Shown: piece by piece, positions 10,625 to 22,785 of the stretch
Layout of the letters: every line of letters starts with the position of its first letter
Numbering within the stretch: position 1 is the first letter of the stretch
NCBI GenBank assembly: GCA_035236585.1
Contig: CP141138.1
Span: forward strand, 28,159,437 to 28,223,436
Direction: 5' to 3'
Length of the DNA stretch: 64,000 nucleotides
Origin: Warburgia ugandensis
Taxonomy: Eukaryota; Streptophyta; Magnoliopsida; Canellales; Canellaceae
Made by a program: the position numbers and the translations under genes
The notes under the pieces: model-generated
Database searches by the model: none
What the model was told of the DNA's origin: nothing
What the model saw: the letters and a program-made list of their open reading frames with translations, nothing else

Positions 10625-11978
10625 TTAAGAAAATCAATTTAATTTGAATTTTCAAAAATTTTGGGCCAAAATATTAAGTTATTGGAAATTCTCTTTTTAT
10701 AGAGATTAAAATATGATTTAAAACTTAAAAATTATGAATGTACTAAAAAAACCAATTGGAATGACACTAAGTACGTTCAATTCTGAGTTAAAATGAAAAA
10801 CCTCTAATTTTCTCCATTTTTATGAATAAAAGGGTAAAGTGGTAATTTTACCGATAATCGAGATCTAAGACTTCAATATTTAGAATGTACTCTGAAATAC
10901 AATTCCAATACCAATAAGTATGCTCAATTCCAATTTCGGAAGAATAAAATGATTTTTTCTCCATATAAGGGTTTGGCCACCCGCTCCTTGAAATTTGATG
11001 ATTTGATGATACCTTGCCCTATGAGAGGCTAAAAGTCGGGTGGGGCAATTATGGGAAGGCCTCCACTGTGAATGTCCTAGCCCCCCATACAGGCAGTGAC
11101 ATAATATTTTCCACTGTGGTATCAGTGGTGAACAGGGCAGTTATCCGAGCCCGCTAGTACGAATCAGACTGCAGCATGACAACTTTTTTATTATTTTGTA
11201 CTATGATGCATATGAGAATAGGCATAGTGAAATGCCTTATATTTTTGTTTAATGAAATGCTAGGTAATTGTTTATTACCAATATTTCCCAAGAAGAAAAA
11301 TTCCCAATGTAAAATTAGTTGAAATACTAAATTCTCATAATAGAGAGAATTGATCAGCTTAGTTGGGAATGATATTTCACTACTTTCATAAATTTAATTG
11401 ATTTACCCATGCATAGTATGTACATATATGGATGTATATAACTTACAAAGTAAAGAGTAGAGACATGAATATGTTTAGGGATAATGGGATTATGAAGTAT
11501 TGGAATTACATTGTCAATTATTATGCTTCTTGAATCCCCTACCAAGCATTACTTGCTGAGATATTTTACTTGTTGCAATATCTCAAATATAGGGAAGCAA
11601 AGTTAGGAGTTGAAGACGATAGAAGAATTGAAGAGAATAATCTTCAAGGTATACCCATGAAGGCATGTATTTTTCTTTGTTGAGAGTTTTATTGTATGGT
11701 GAGCTTGAGTTTTGGACAAGTATTGTAACAAATTTGGCTATACTGTGAACCACTGGATGGATCTTGGAATTTAATAAAATTATATTCCTTCAATGAAATT
11801 TTATTTTGTACACAAATTGTACTTATGTTATGTATGAAGTTGTGACTTGGGTTTTACAAAACAAGTTCAAAAGAAAAGAATTTCCGCTGCTTTGTTTTGC
11901 TAAATTTTTTTACACTCTTAAGGGCCCTACCTTTCAAAATACATTACAAAATGTGTTACAAAAACCCGGGTCGTCACA
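10625..11978 (+). mobile_element. LTR family 2, plus copy
   Basis: Continues from the head-to-head junction at 10624 and ends ...CCCGGGTCGTCACA at 11978. Order: the 5' segment shared with 4882-5056, then at about 10975 a jump to the GGTTTGGCCACCC block, then a hairpin at 11558-11584, then the 3' end (inverted match to 5057-5520). A middle portion present in the minus copy is missing. No primer site follows at 11979, so it is not a normal 5' LTR. Confidence 0.75.
11558..11584 (+). other. LTR hairpin, family 2 plus copy
   Basis: Perfect 8-bp stem GAGATATT / AATATCTC with an 11-base loop. The inverted conserved motif ACCAAGCATTACTTGCT lies just before it. It ends 394 bp from the LTR end. Confidence 0.7.
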
Positions 11979-12640
11979 ACAACTTACTCATATTATTGTT
12001 AGAATGTATCATAACCACATATAATGTAGTTAACATAAACCACTCTCATCCTAGAGCTAATCATTGCATGCAATTTAATATAAGTAAATCACCATAAGGG
12101 TACAACCAAACCATCTCAGCTCATATATACAAAATTCTACACCAAGTCTATATCAAAGCACATTAAGTCACTACTGGGCAATGTATATCAATTACAACAT
12201 ATCATATCAACTCTTGAACAGGCAATGCTTGCTAATCAAAATTGGAGCATACCAGCTCAGTAATAGGTAATCATATGCCAATCAAAATTAGATCCACAGT
12301 GAGATCTTACTGTGAGCACCTAGAAGCCTACCACTTAAAAGCTCACCACCTAGAAGTTTGCTAGTGCCTCTCACACTCGCCCTCTTAGGCCGCCCTCATC
12401 GACTACTCACGAGGACACACCATAATTCGGAACTAGATTATACATAAGAAAAATGTTTTCATTCAAACATACTTTGCTGTGACACTTCTCACCTTCAAGA
12501 GAAATTTGGCTCATATACATAATATAAACAATATCCATGTCACTACTATCCTAGAGAACTCAATAATCCAGCAATAACAGTTCACCAGACTAAGGAGACT
12601 ATCAACCTTAGTCATTAATTTGGGTTAATCCCAATTCATC
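11979..12640. other. No gene recognised
   Basis: AT-rich sequence between the plus LTR end and the decayed reverse transcriptase. It may be the far end of the same family-1 pol region (RNase H side), but no motif convinces me. Confidence 0.5.
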
Positions 12641-13700
12641 ATAGTCTCGATAAACAGTCTCTCTATCGATAGAGATATTGTGGTCAAGAAAATTCACCTT
12701 ATTGATCATAAGTCATACTCACATACATTTATAGCAAAAGACAAGTCTTTCAAATATTTAGAATAATGTACAAAGATATCTTGTGCTCCTCCAAGTCATG
12801 GAGTATACAAAACATCATTTCACTAACATAATCCTGACTTATCTAGTAACCTTTAGAAATTCAACCCATCATATCCATACATATTGTTAATGTATTAATT
12901 TCATCAATTAGTATCACCCAAAACTTATAATAATCATAACAAGTTCTAAAAATTATCTTAAAGACATCTTAGTCACAATCCTTAATTCAATATCTACCAA
13001 CACCATGCACCATCCAAAGTTGATCATATAGATCATCAATACATGCTAAAGAAAATCAATTCTTCACTGCGGTGCTATCAACCAATCATTAATCTATGCA
13101 TAGCAATAAGGAACTGCCTCTTTCCTCATAAAGAGGATTAATGCACCCAATTAAGACCAACAAGGTCTGATAAACCCTCGTCAAATAACTACTGTAGGTG
13201 GAACCCTTCCAGCTCAATTGGGACGATCTTGTATGGAACCTCAGAAAGAGACACTATGTCTAATGCCAAGTTGATATCAATATGAAAAAATCAATCCCTC
13301 ATGTGTAAAATCCTGAAACCTCTTCAGAAAATATTATGAACCCTCGCACACCACCTATGTGCTCAATCTGTGGCCGCTCTCCAACATCCACTGTCACACT
13401 CCCAAGGAGGACTTGGCATCTCAGGAAAGCACTGCACTACCTTCGAGACAAAATAACACATGCCTCAGTGATGCTTTCCCTACACAGAAACTAGGTTATT
13501 GATTGTCCAAGTACATTAAAAGTGACCTTTTCCTCACAGCAATTAACTATCCCCCAATAAATAAATCCATTCCAAGGATGCTATCATGATCAGTCATATC
13601 AAGTAAGATTAGCTCAATATCCATCCTCTCACTCATCATCAGTGTTGTAATATCCAACTCAAAGGCTGTCATTTATACAAGCGTATTCATTAAGGTGCAA
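12640..13700 (-). pseudogene. Protease-reverse transcriptase of family-1 Gypsy element
   Basis: Reading leftward, the end of the aspartic protease is at about 13640-13560 as DIELILLDMTDHDSILGMDL, matching the family's LILLDM..DVILGMDWL block. The protease-RT linker and RT start follow at about 13390-13130, recognisable as DINLALD, PYKI and PIEL across frames. The RT body follows at about 13050-12650 with DVFKIIFRTCYDYYKF, the equivalent of a palm-region block, and LEEHKISLY near the thumb. Many stops and frameshifts are present and the catalytic DD block is not readable. It would have made the DNA copy of the element RNA. It belongs with the primer site at 15740 and the LTR at 15755. Confidence 0.75.
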
Positions 13701-13785
13701 ATAAATAAAGTACTAAAATGATTGAATCTTAGATCAAGGAGTATTCTAACATAGTCATCAGCAATTAGAACATATTTTCCACCAT

Positions 13786-15739
13786 CTAGTTCGAGGCCTT
13801 TACTTGCCTCCAAGTAATGGCAACATTTATCACTAATAATGTGGGCCATCTCTGCCGTATCCCTAACGTCAATCTATCTAACTCATTGTCCAATGGGATA
13901 GTCTCTAAAGGAATCTCTTGACTCTCCACAGTCAAAACATTCACAAGATTACCACCGTGATGGCTACTACTGATGTTATTACCACTGCTATAGTGGTCTA
14001 CTAACTCTAGGACATAATTGTCCAAGTGTATGTCCTTACAACTAGTACACCTCATCCGTATCCCAACACCGCCTGCTCCAATGTCATTAGCTCAATGGCG
14101 TCTGCAGTTGTGTCAATGAAAGACCCCTTGCCCTTACTAGGCTAACTCAAACTACCTAGGTCTAAGATTCTACCATCAACCCTGGTCTTATAAGGGTCCC
14201 TCTTACATAAAGGTTATGTTTGCAACCTCACTACCAATGTACAACATGACACAAATGCCTGATCCCTCAATATAGGTATCAACATATCACAATCTATCCA
14301 CGATATCCTTCTTCATGGGAAAGGAGTTAGGGTAAGTCTCTTTAACTATGTATACCAGTTCAATACCGTTGAACTGTCCAATTCTTTGCTTAAGTGGCAA
14401 ACTCTCTCAGTTTTTAAAATACTAATTATTACAAGCCTTCCCAAGGGCCTTCTAGATAAAAGTCTCAGCGAAAAAGGAACACATCTTCTCAAATAACCAT
14501 CTTTAGAATCATCATAATTATACTTTCAGTGTCCTCACTCCCATTATTTCACTTTCTTGAATTAATGAATTATTTCATAGTCATATCAATCAAAATCATT
14601 TACAACTTGATTTATTTCACACCCAGTGAAATTTACCCTTAAAGTCATCAAAAGCTACATTATCATCTCTATCAATTTTGGATGCAAATAAATCATAATT
14701 AATTTCATCTTGCCTCATTCACTTCATGTGTTTTTCTTCCTATTTGATTCATTACAAAATCATTTCTATTCAAGAATTATTTTCGTAAATTGGTTATCAT
14801 GTCCTCCATGTAATATGTACTTCAAATCATTATTAAAACCCCAAGAACAATTTGTAAGTATTCACTCCCCATTGATGCCTGACATCAGAATTTTCGTAAG
14901 CACCATGACTCATTAGCTTATATCTCATCTTATTCTCACAGCAACATCCATTCTCCATTCTACTTCAATAAGTATCTCTCCCTACTTGATTTACATCATT
15001 AACACTAACTATAATCATAAGGTGGTTGTCATATCCTTCAAGTGCAGTGTCTCCAATCATATAAAATCCTCAGAATGATTCATTAGTATTTACGTTTCAT
15101 TGATGACTAGCTATCAACATCTCTGTATACACTAAACTCATCAATTTTTAGCTCATAATCAGATATTTCACTTATAGAAATACTAAGATCTTACTTCATC
15201 AAATTCTCAATAATTTTCACCATATTAGGGTTCACTTATCAAATAAATCAACTTCAAGTTTAAATTATACAATAGTCCTATCAACTTTGTCGAGTTCTCA
15301 ATAATTATAATCTTTTTTGTTCCTTTATCATTTTCTTATCATGTTATTGCTATTACGAAAATTGTTAGGCTTTTTCCAACAGTTTACTTGTACTGTTCAA
15401 GTTAGAACTTGAACTCTCAAAAGTAATTCATATAAATATATCTACTATTATGTAGTAAGGTTCTCATTAAGAGAAACTAATATATAATCTATATTCTGAT
15501 TCATGATTCTAAGAATCATGCACTTCCCATAAAAGTGTACCTCCTGGTGCACTTATAAGGACCTAAAGTTGCAACTTCTCTAAGAAAATCTGCTAACCTT
15601 CATAGCATTATCTATTTCACAATCATCAACATCCCCCACTTGAGTTATCTCTGTAACTCATATTTAAGAAATCACCTCATTTCATGGACTATAAGTGACC
15701 TTTGAATTTGTTGGAATGGCAATGATGGAGTAGACCTGA
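13786..15739 (-). pseudogene. gag-leader region of family-1 element
   Basis: This lies between the primer site (15740) and the protease, where gag belongs. The only longer open stretch is 13786-14055 (90 codons, starting MRCTSCKDIHLD, faintly like a CCHC knuckle region). The rest, 14060-15680, is AT-rich with no readable gag motif. The 60 bp next to the primer site match the leader at 585-643. The gag call rests mainly on position. Confidence 0.4.
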
Positions 15740-15751
15740 GCTTTGATACCA
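15740..15751 (-). other. Primer-binding site, family-1 element
   Basis: Plus strand GCTTTGATACCA is one base off the inverted initiator-Met site. It lies 3 bp before the LTR start at 15755. Confidence 0.85.
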
Positions 15752-15754
15752 AAT

Positions 15755-17110
15755 TGTGACGCCCCGAGATTTAACAACAATATAATAACAATTTATAAAA
15801 ATAGTCAGGATCCCTATTTTAAAAAAAAATTATTTTTAAAGTGACCAAAACAAAAACTTAAATAAAAGAATTTCTTTCAAAATCTAGGGAGTCATACAAC
15901 CACAAAACTATGGATTTAACGGGGAAATGAAATACCATTTCTACCAAAAATCTAATAGAGTCTCCTCTGTATTTTGGACCATTGCACATGACAAGTGCAA
16001 TACAAAATAACCTGATAAACATAATATAAGACATGACATATAGGAGACTCAGTCTCCATACCCATCCATACAATCAAATATTATTTTCAATAACATGTAT
16101 ACTCCAACAATGGATAAGAAAATCAAGTCATGACAAAATACCTAGGGTCCATCTATATAGCCATCACATCCAACATAAATTCATATTCATACATCCAGGT
16201 CACATTGCAATTTATAATAAAGTAAAGTCCATAAACAAAACCCAAAGTGAAGTCCTAAACAAACCTTATCATCTATGAAACATCCTCAACAATCCACTGA
16301 AAATTATCATCACTTTTGTCTGCTCTATTAGCACATTAACCTATAACAACTCTCTCTATCTGAGGCACTACAAACAAAGCAATTCCTCAGCAAGCTATGC
16401 TTATGTAGGTGATTACGAGAAATAAAACATGCAATAAAAACTTTGCAAAGAGTACCAATATCATGTCGAGTACCAAGCGCTCAAAATGTAAAACTCATGA
16501 ATCTCATAAATCTCATAAATCTGAACGAAACAATTATGATCAAAACATGCTTTTCGTCTGAGGCAATGCAATATCAAAGCAAAACATCATGGCATGTGAA
16601 GCATGACAACACATGAATTAACATCTGTCAAAACAGATAGAAATCTGTGTCCATGAAATCTACATACAAAAAGCCCTAGGAGTGTTCCACTACGCTCAAA
16701 CACTAGTAATGAGTACTCATACCAGTCCCTAAGTCCCTCCCGTGTAGCTCGTATTAGCCCCTAGAGTCACTCACAGCCTAGGCCCAACTTATCACAATTC
16801 ACCCCACATATAAATACCACATGAGCATACAAAATAACAGTATGGGCTACTGTGCTGTAGTGGCAACCACACTAGGATCTAAACCATTGCTGCTCCCCAT
16901 TGCCACCTAAACGGGAGACTTTCTCCGTCCCCATGAAGGGGAATGGACCTGTAGGGGGCACTACCCATGATACCACCACCTACGTACATAGCCCTGTACC
17001 ACTCAAGGGTGATGTCTAATCATCATCATCACAAAGTTAGAGGGTGTGTGGCCAACCCTACAACCCTCCTAACATAGTACTCACTGGGTAGAAACACCCG
17101 TCATAAAAGC
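15755..17110 (-). mobile_element. LTR of family-1 element, minus strand
   Basis: Begins TGTGACGCCCCGAG. It matches 659-1340 (CATACAACCACAAAACTA, CAGCAAGCTATGCTTATG) and then the solo LTR at 58880-59150 (GCAGTGGCAACC-like run, CGGGAGACTT, CCTCCTAACAT and CACCCGTCAT). Similarity stops near 17110. The copy is therefore 5'-truncated by about half relative to the 2967-bp solo LTR, or interrupted. The hairpin region at 16363-16387 is decayed. Confidence 0.8.
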
Positions 17111-19060
17111 AACAAAACATGATATAAATCATGGACAACTCCCAATTGAAATAAACCTCAATAGGTTGCATCAAAATACATGATAGAGTATAAACCATCA
17201 CATGTTCCGATGGACCATTTGTGTGACAGCCGCGGTCCTGGGGGAGCACTTTCAACTTGTGTCCTAGTAATGGGAGCACAGTGACCACTCCACTTGACCG
17301 AACCCGCCTGCCCGAACAATCTAGGTTGTTCATTTCGCTAGGCCCAAATCAAATCTGGACCCCTAGAACGGCTATGAACTTCAATCTTTTAATGTGGATT
17401 CATCTAAATGCTAAATTAAGATAGAAAAGAAGCTATGGAAAGCTTGTAATTTCTATTTTCTTTTGAAATCATAAAATTAATAAAACTCTTCATGAAACTT
17501 TCCATTTTGAGGAATTAAGAATCTAATTTTCATGATCTTTAAGATCTAAGATGATCATATCTTAGGGATCTAATGCAATGATGATATAATGTTGAAATCA
17601 AGTAATATCCATGATTTATTTTGACAGATCTAACATAAAATGAGGAATCTACCCATTATGGTAGAAAAACCCTAAAAATACAAAGGGACCCACTTGATCA
17701 ATAAGATCAAGCATGATCAGACCCTTTGGATGGGTTGTATGAATGGGATTATAATGAAATCTAGTTAGATCATGGATTAAATGTGCCAAAAACAAGTGGA
17801 TATGATCTTTGAATCTTAATGGAGTAAAAGCCCTAAATGTAATTAAAACCCTTGATATAAAGGAAAAGATCTAAAATCTCATAGTTGGATCATAAGTAAA
17901 AGGTTCTAATAATATTAATCTAATTAGTTTAATTGTCTTTTATTTGATAATAGAATTGTAAATGTGATTTATGTTATAAAATAGGAAGCATGATAGTGTA
18001 ATTCTTAAATTTTAGAATGCTATGCTCTAAATATTATTAGTTTGTTATTAGGTTGGTAGATTTAATTATCTTAGGGCCATGTTAGTTTAAATTTGAGATT
18101 TTAGCATGGTTCCATTAGATTTGTAGTAAAATTTCATGTATTTCATAACTTAGAATCATGCTAGTTTAAGTATAGTTTTATTCCATTAGGTTACGTTACA
18201 TTCATAGGAAGCATATTAGTATAAATGATTATTAAAATTATATGGGATTTATGCTTTAAAGTTTATGATTTAATTGTTGTCAAATTTTATTAGTAGATTC
18301 AATTGTTAAGTAGTTGTTAAGATATGATGAGCATAAATCACCAAAAATGTAAACTAATGGAATATAGAGATTCATGGACAATTAAGATAAGTGAATGACT
18401 TTGACTTAATATTAGTAAGGGCTATAGTTAGTAGGACAATACAAGGATTATTAAATCCTTAGCCCAAACTAGGAGAATAATAAACCCCATGAATGACATT
18501 TTAAATGTTCATAGATTTAATTAAAATCAATTAGAAAGAGTACTTAGGGTTAAAATGCTCATAGGAACCTTATGAAGGGTGGAGCTAAGGTCACTCTAGC
18601 GAATGTTGAACATGGTACTTAAGGGGATTCTCTAATAGAGCCTCGCTCTTTCCCTACCTTCCATTGACATTTGTGAGGTCTAAACACCTCCTTAATTGAG
18701 GATTGAAGTAACCACTTTGTGTTCAGCCATTCAGCTAGTAAGCCTTAATCAACTGGAAATAAGAGGAGATGTCTAGACTTAGGATGGAATAAGCTATCTT
18801 CAACCAGTAAAACATTAACTGGTTGAATAATAAAAATAATAAAAAGAGCATAAAAGGTTAGTAAATTATCTAATACTAATAAAAATTGTGAGTAAGATAA
18901 GGATGATCAAACAAGATCCATAGGATCTTGAATAATCAAGAACAATAAGAATCCTAATATTGTATTTTATTATGTATCTATGTATGTATATTGTAGACAA
19001 ATCTAGATAGAGAATCCAAACCCTTGATCAAATATGATTCAATAAAGAAAACCAAGATCA
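17111..19060. other. AT-rich interval without a recognised gene
   Basis: Positions 17180-17340 hold a small GC-richer patch (CAGCCGCGGTCCTGGGGG) of unknown origin. From 17350 the sequence is AT-rich with GATCAT words, resembling 7570-9100, and is probably the upstream part of the family-2 LTR that ends at 20862. No coding motif is seen. Confidence 0.5.
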
Positions 19061-20862
19061 TCCTCCTTAGGGATGATCAAACAACTGAACTTAAATGAAA
19101 GAAGAACTAGATGATAGAAGATTTAAGGCCTTGATCTTTATTAAGAAGTATAAATTGTTGATCAAAGGATCTATGAAAGATCAAGATCAAAGAAAGGAAT
19201 ACACAAAGACTTAGAATAAAAAATACTTAGACTTGAAAGATTAGATGATCATTCTAACCATCAGATCTATTGATCAATTGGATAGACACTATCTGAGGAA
19301 GTTAGATCATGATAGGACAAAAGATCTAGATCCTTTATATCAAAGGACAAGATTAAACAAAGATATACATAGGATCAAAACTGTAGGATTATTTAGATTG
19401 TATAAATATTGAAAGTATGTATGGATTTGCAGATTACATACGTCAGTCAGGATCATGGAAGATCTGAAGAGATGGATCACTACTTAAAGGTAAGAGGATT
19501 TTATGAATGCATATACATGAGATATACATGTTAAATACATGACCTTATGTCTAGAAATGTTGACAAGTGTAATGTAAATACATATATTAAATCCCTTGAA
19601 AACCCTTATGATCCACCCAAAACACATATGAAATGGTTAAGTTAGAATTGAGGAAAAAACTCTAAGTGAATGGTGAACTAGAAGATATTCTAGCCCTAAG
19701 TAAACACACAGATTATGAGATACATATGAGAATTACTTTACATACAGGCATGGAGGCTTGTGGTTTTGTTTTAAACAAGCATAGGCCTATGGATGCTATG
19801 TTAGGAGAGTTAGTAGGGTTTGGCCACCTACTCTTCGAAACTTGTTATAATATGGATACCAAGCCTAAATGAGGTTAAAAGTTGGGTGGGGTAATTATGG
19901 AAAGGCCACCCCTGTGACAGCCGTAGCCCCCCCCATACAGACATGGATATTGTGATTCCCAACAAGGATGGTATAGGTGGATTATTGGGTAGTTATCCAG
20001 GAGTGTTGGTATGGATTATGACTACATGCATAATAGTCCTTTGAGTATTTTTGCATTATGATGCATGGCATAGTGAAATGCCTTATGATATGGCATGATG
20101 AGATGCTGAGTAATAGTGGATTACCGATACTGTCCAAATGAGGGAGCATGTCTAGCAAAGTCTAAATGATCTATCAACTCAATATAAACTGGGTATGATT
20201 ATGTTTTGAGATATTAACTACTTTTCATGATTTTGACCGTATATATATACAAAGTGTACTATATGTATGTGTAAGGATGTACATATATGACCAAGTAAAG
20301 AGATTGATCCTTGGGTATAAATAATGGGATTATGAAGTATTAAGATTATACTGTCAAATTATTATGCTTCTTGAATCATCTACCAAGCACAGCTTGCTAG
20401 GATATTGTAAATGTTACAATCTTTACAATATCTTAGATACAGAGAAGGAGAATTAGGAGTTCAATACTTAAGAAGACTTAGAAGAATAATCAATCAGAGT
20501 ATATCCCTTGAAGACATGTATTTTTATTTGAGAGTATTGTATTGTATTGAGAGTTTTTATTGTATGGTGAGCTTTAAAATTTAGATTATGTAATTTGGAC
20601 AAGTATTGTATTGATACCCAAGCTGTACTATGAACCACTAGATGGATTCTAGAATTTAATAAAAGTATATTCCTTCAATGGAATTTTATCTTGTACAAAA
20701 ATTCTACTTATGTTATGTATGAAGTGATGACTTGAGTTTTTCAAAACAAGTTCTAAAGAAAAGAATTTTCGTTGCTTTATTTGGTAAAAATTTTTTACTA
20801 CTAAGGTCCTTGCCTTTCAAAAATGTATTACAAAATGTGTTACAAAAAGCTGGGTCATCATA
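19061..20862 (+). mobile_element. LTR family 2, right end of composite
   Basis: Plus-oriented LTR. It contains the block shared with 7795-8075, the GGTTTGGCCACC block at about 19818, a hairpin at 20401-20432, a candidate AATAAA near 20658, and ends ...GCTGGGTCATCATA at 20862 (other copy: ...CGGGTCGTCACA). ATTAC follows at 20863, pairing with ATTAT at 4877. The true 5' edge lies upstream and is not resolved. Confidence 0.75.
20401..20432 (+). other. LTR hairpin, best-preserved family 2 copy
   Basis: Perfect 11-bp stem GATATTGTAAA / TTTACAATATC with a 10-base loop. The inverted motif ACCAAGCACAGCTTGCTAG lies directly before it. Confidence 0.8.
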
Positions 20863-20867
20863 ATTAC

Positions 20868-22370
20868 TCAGATGTTTAGGTTCTCATTGAATTTTTAACA
20901 TATAAAGACACCTTATGGTGTGACTTGGTACCTATGGATGCATGTCACACTATTTTAGGCAAGCCATGTCTTTATGATATGGATGTTACTATTTATGGCC
21001 AATCTAATTTGTGCTCTTTCTTGCATGATGGCAAGAGGATTCAACTCAATCCTCTACTACCCAAAGCACCACATGAGCAAAAAGAAGGCAACAGCAGAGC
21101 AGTCATGGAAGGCAAGGCAAAGCTAAAGGCTTACACATTGTCAGTGCCACCATAATTGAGGGATATTAGAGATGAGCCTTTCTTATATGCCCTAATGGAA
21201 AAAGATACTACATTGTTGCTGCTTTATGTGCCTTAGTAAGGTAGCACCCAGTCTTCATGAGTATCAGGATGTTTTTCTTGATGATTTACCAGTTGAGTTA
21301 CCTCCCATCAAGGATATTTAGCATCATATTGATCTTAACCCTAGATTGAGTCTTCTAAAGCTTCCCCACTATAGAATGAATCCCATCGAGCATGTTGAGT
21401 TAAAAAAATAGTGGATGAATTACTAAGGAAAGGCTTCATTTGTGAAAGCTTTAGTCCTTATGCTGTACCTGCACTGCTCACACCAAAAAAAGATGGATCA
21501 TGGAGGATGTGTGTGGACAATTGAGCTATCAATAAAATCACAGCTAGTGTTGATTTCTAATACCAAGGCTTGACGATATGTTGGACATGATGGTTGGTGC
21601 CATGATCTTTTCAAAGATGAGCAGCTATCACTAGGTCAGTATTCATCCAAGGGATGAGTGAAAGATTGCCTTCAAGATGAAGGATGGCTTATATGAGTTG
21701 ATGGTCATGCTTTTGAGCTTTGAAATACCTCTAGTACATTCATGAGGATCATGACACAAGTGCTGAGGCATTTATTGACAAGTTCCTGGTCATGTACTTC
21801 GATGACATCTTGATCTATAGTCAAGCCCAGGAATAACATATCATCCACTTATGGCAGATTTATGAGATGCTGAGGACAGAGAAGCTATATGCAAATCTTA
21901 AAAAATATTCATTTGCTTCCCACAGGTTATCTTCTTAGCATTTGTGATATCTTCTCAAGGTATCTCTATAGACCTAGAGAAGGTGAGGCACATCTGGAGG
22001 GGAGTGAGCGACCAAATATTCATGAGATAAGCAATTTAATGGGTTAGTGACCTTCTATCGTTGCTTCATGTATGGGTTCAGTTCCATTATGGTTCCCATT
22101 ACTGAGTACATGAAGAGGGGGGAGTTTAAATAGATGAAAGCTGCATCCAAAGCATTCAAAGAAATCAAAGAGTAGATGATTGAAGCTCTAGTGATGTGCC
22201 TCAAAGGTTTTTGAAGTGGCGTGTGATGCATCTGTTTTAGGTATAGGAGGAGTTCTAAGGCAAGAGAGTCACCTCATGGAATTTTTCAGTGAGAAATTAA
22301 ATGACACACAGTAAAAATACTCCACCTATGACAAGGAGTTCTACGCAGACATTTAGGCATTCTGACTATG
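20868..22370 (+). pseudogene. Gypsy-1 protease end, reverse transcriptase, RNase H
   Basis: Continuation of Gypsy-1 after the family-2 insertion. The protease C-terminal block is at 20905-21155: TLWCDLVPMDACHTILGKP, then LYDMDVTIYG. RT begins near 21300 with LPPIKDI and PHYRMNP, continues with [16 protein letters not shown] at about 21458-21505, and keeps the catalytic YFDD at 21795-21806 followed by ILIYSQ. Several stops interrupt it, and the segment between the DGSW and YFDD blocks has shifted frames. RNase H starts at about 22205 as FEVACDAS, then GIGGVL and FFSEKLND, then KYSTYDKEFYA at about 22318-22350. It stops abruptly: the rest of RNase H and the integrase zinc finger are deleted near 22370-22410. 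Confidence 0.9.
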
Positions 22371-22414
22371 AGGTAATGCCGTACTTGTCAACTGGCAAAG
22401 CAGCACAAACAGAA

Positions 22415-22753
22415 TACAAAATTGTACACCCCTTTTCCAGTGCCACATGCCTTGGGGCAAGATTTGAGCATGGACTTTGTGCTAGTACTACCCAAGACTA
22501 CCACGAAGCACAATTACATATTTGTCATCGTAGACCATTTTTTTAAAATGGCACACTTCATTTTTTGCTCTAAGAATATTGACATGTCTAGGATTACTAG
22601 TAATTTCTTTTTTAGTCAGTAGTCTAGTTACATGGGTTACCAAAGTCCATAGTGTCTGATAGGGACGCCAAGTTTATTAGCTATTTCTGGAATACATTAT
22701 GGCACATGATAGGCACTAGGCTTCAATTCTCTTCTAAAATTCTCTTCTACTTA
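22415..22753 (+). pseudogene. Gypsy-1 integrase, first part
   Basis: Integrase core of Gypsy-1, the enzyme that would insert element DNA into chromosomes. Positions 22422-22622 read PFPVPHA, LSMDFVLVLPKTTTKHN, then IFVIVDHFFKMAHFI: the first catalytic Asp region (MDFV) and VD are kept. After a stop, [16 protein letters not shown] at about 22652-22700 carries the second catalytic Asp region (SDRD). The frame reaches LQFSS at about 22724 and is then cut by the CACTA transposon at 22754. A 13-bp tandem duplication of TTCTCTTCTA-type sequence lies at about 22726-22750, just before the break. The gene resumes at 39835. Confidence 0.9.
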
Positions 22754-22785
22754 CACTATTACGGCAATGGGTTTATAAGACGGTT
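22754..22785 (+). repeat. CACTA left terminal inverted repeat
   Basis: CACTATTACGGCAATGGG then TTTATAAGACGGTT. It matches the inverted right end at 39800-39831 at roughly two thirds of positions. The outermost base of the right end has mutated (CACTA has become GACTA). Confidence 0.85.

Noticed and set aside
10625..10629. TTAAG as partner of CTAAG (5052-5056), a TSD for the minus family-2 element
   Set aside because: The sequence after it is LTR text at a different offset than the left flank requires, so it is not a convincing target duplication.
13786..14055. Independent zinc-finger gene (CTSC...H)
   Set aside because: It lies between the leader and protease of a minus-strand Gypsy element, where gag is expected, and a full CCHC knuckle is not present.
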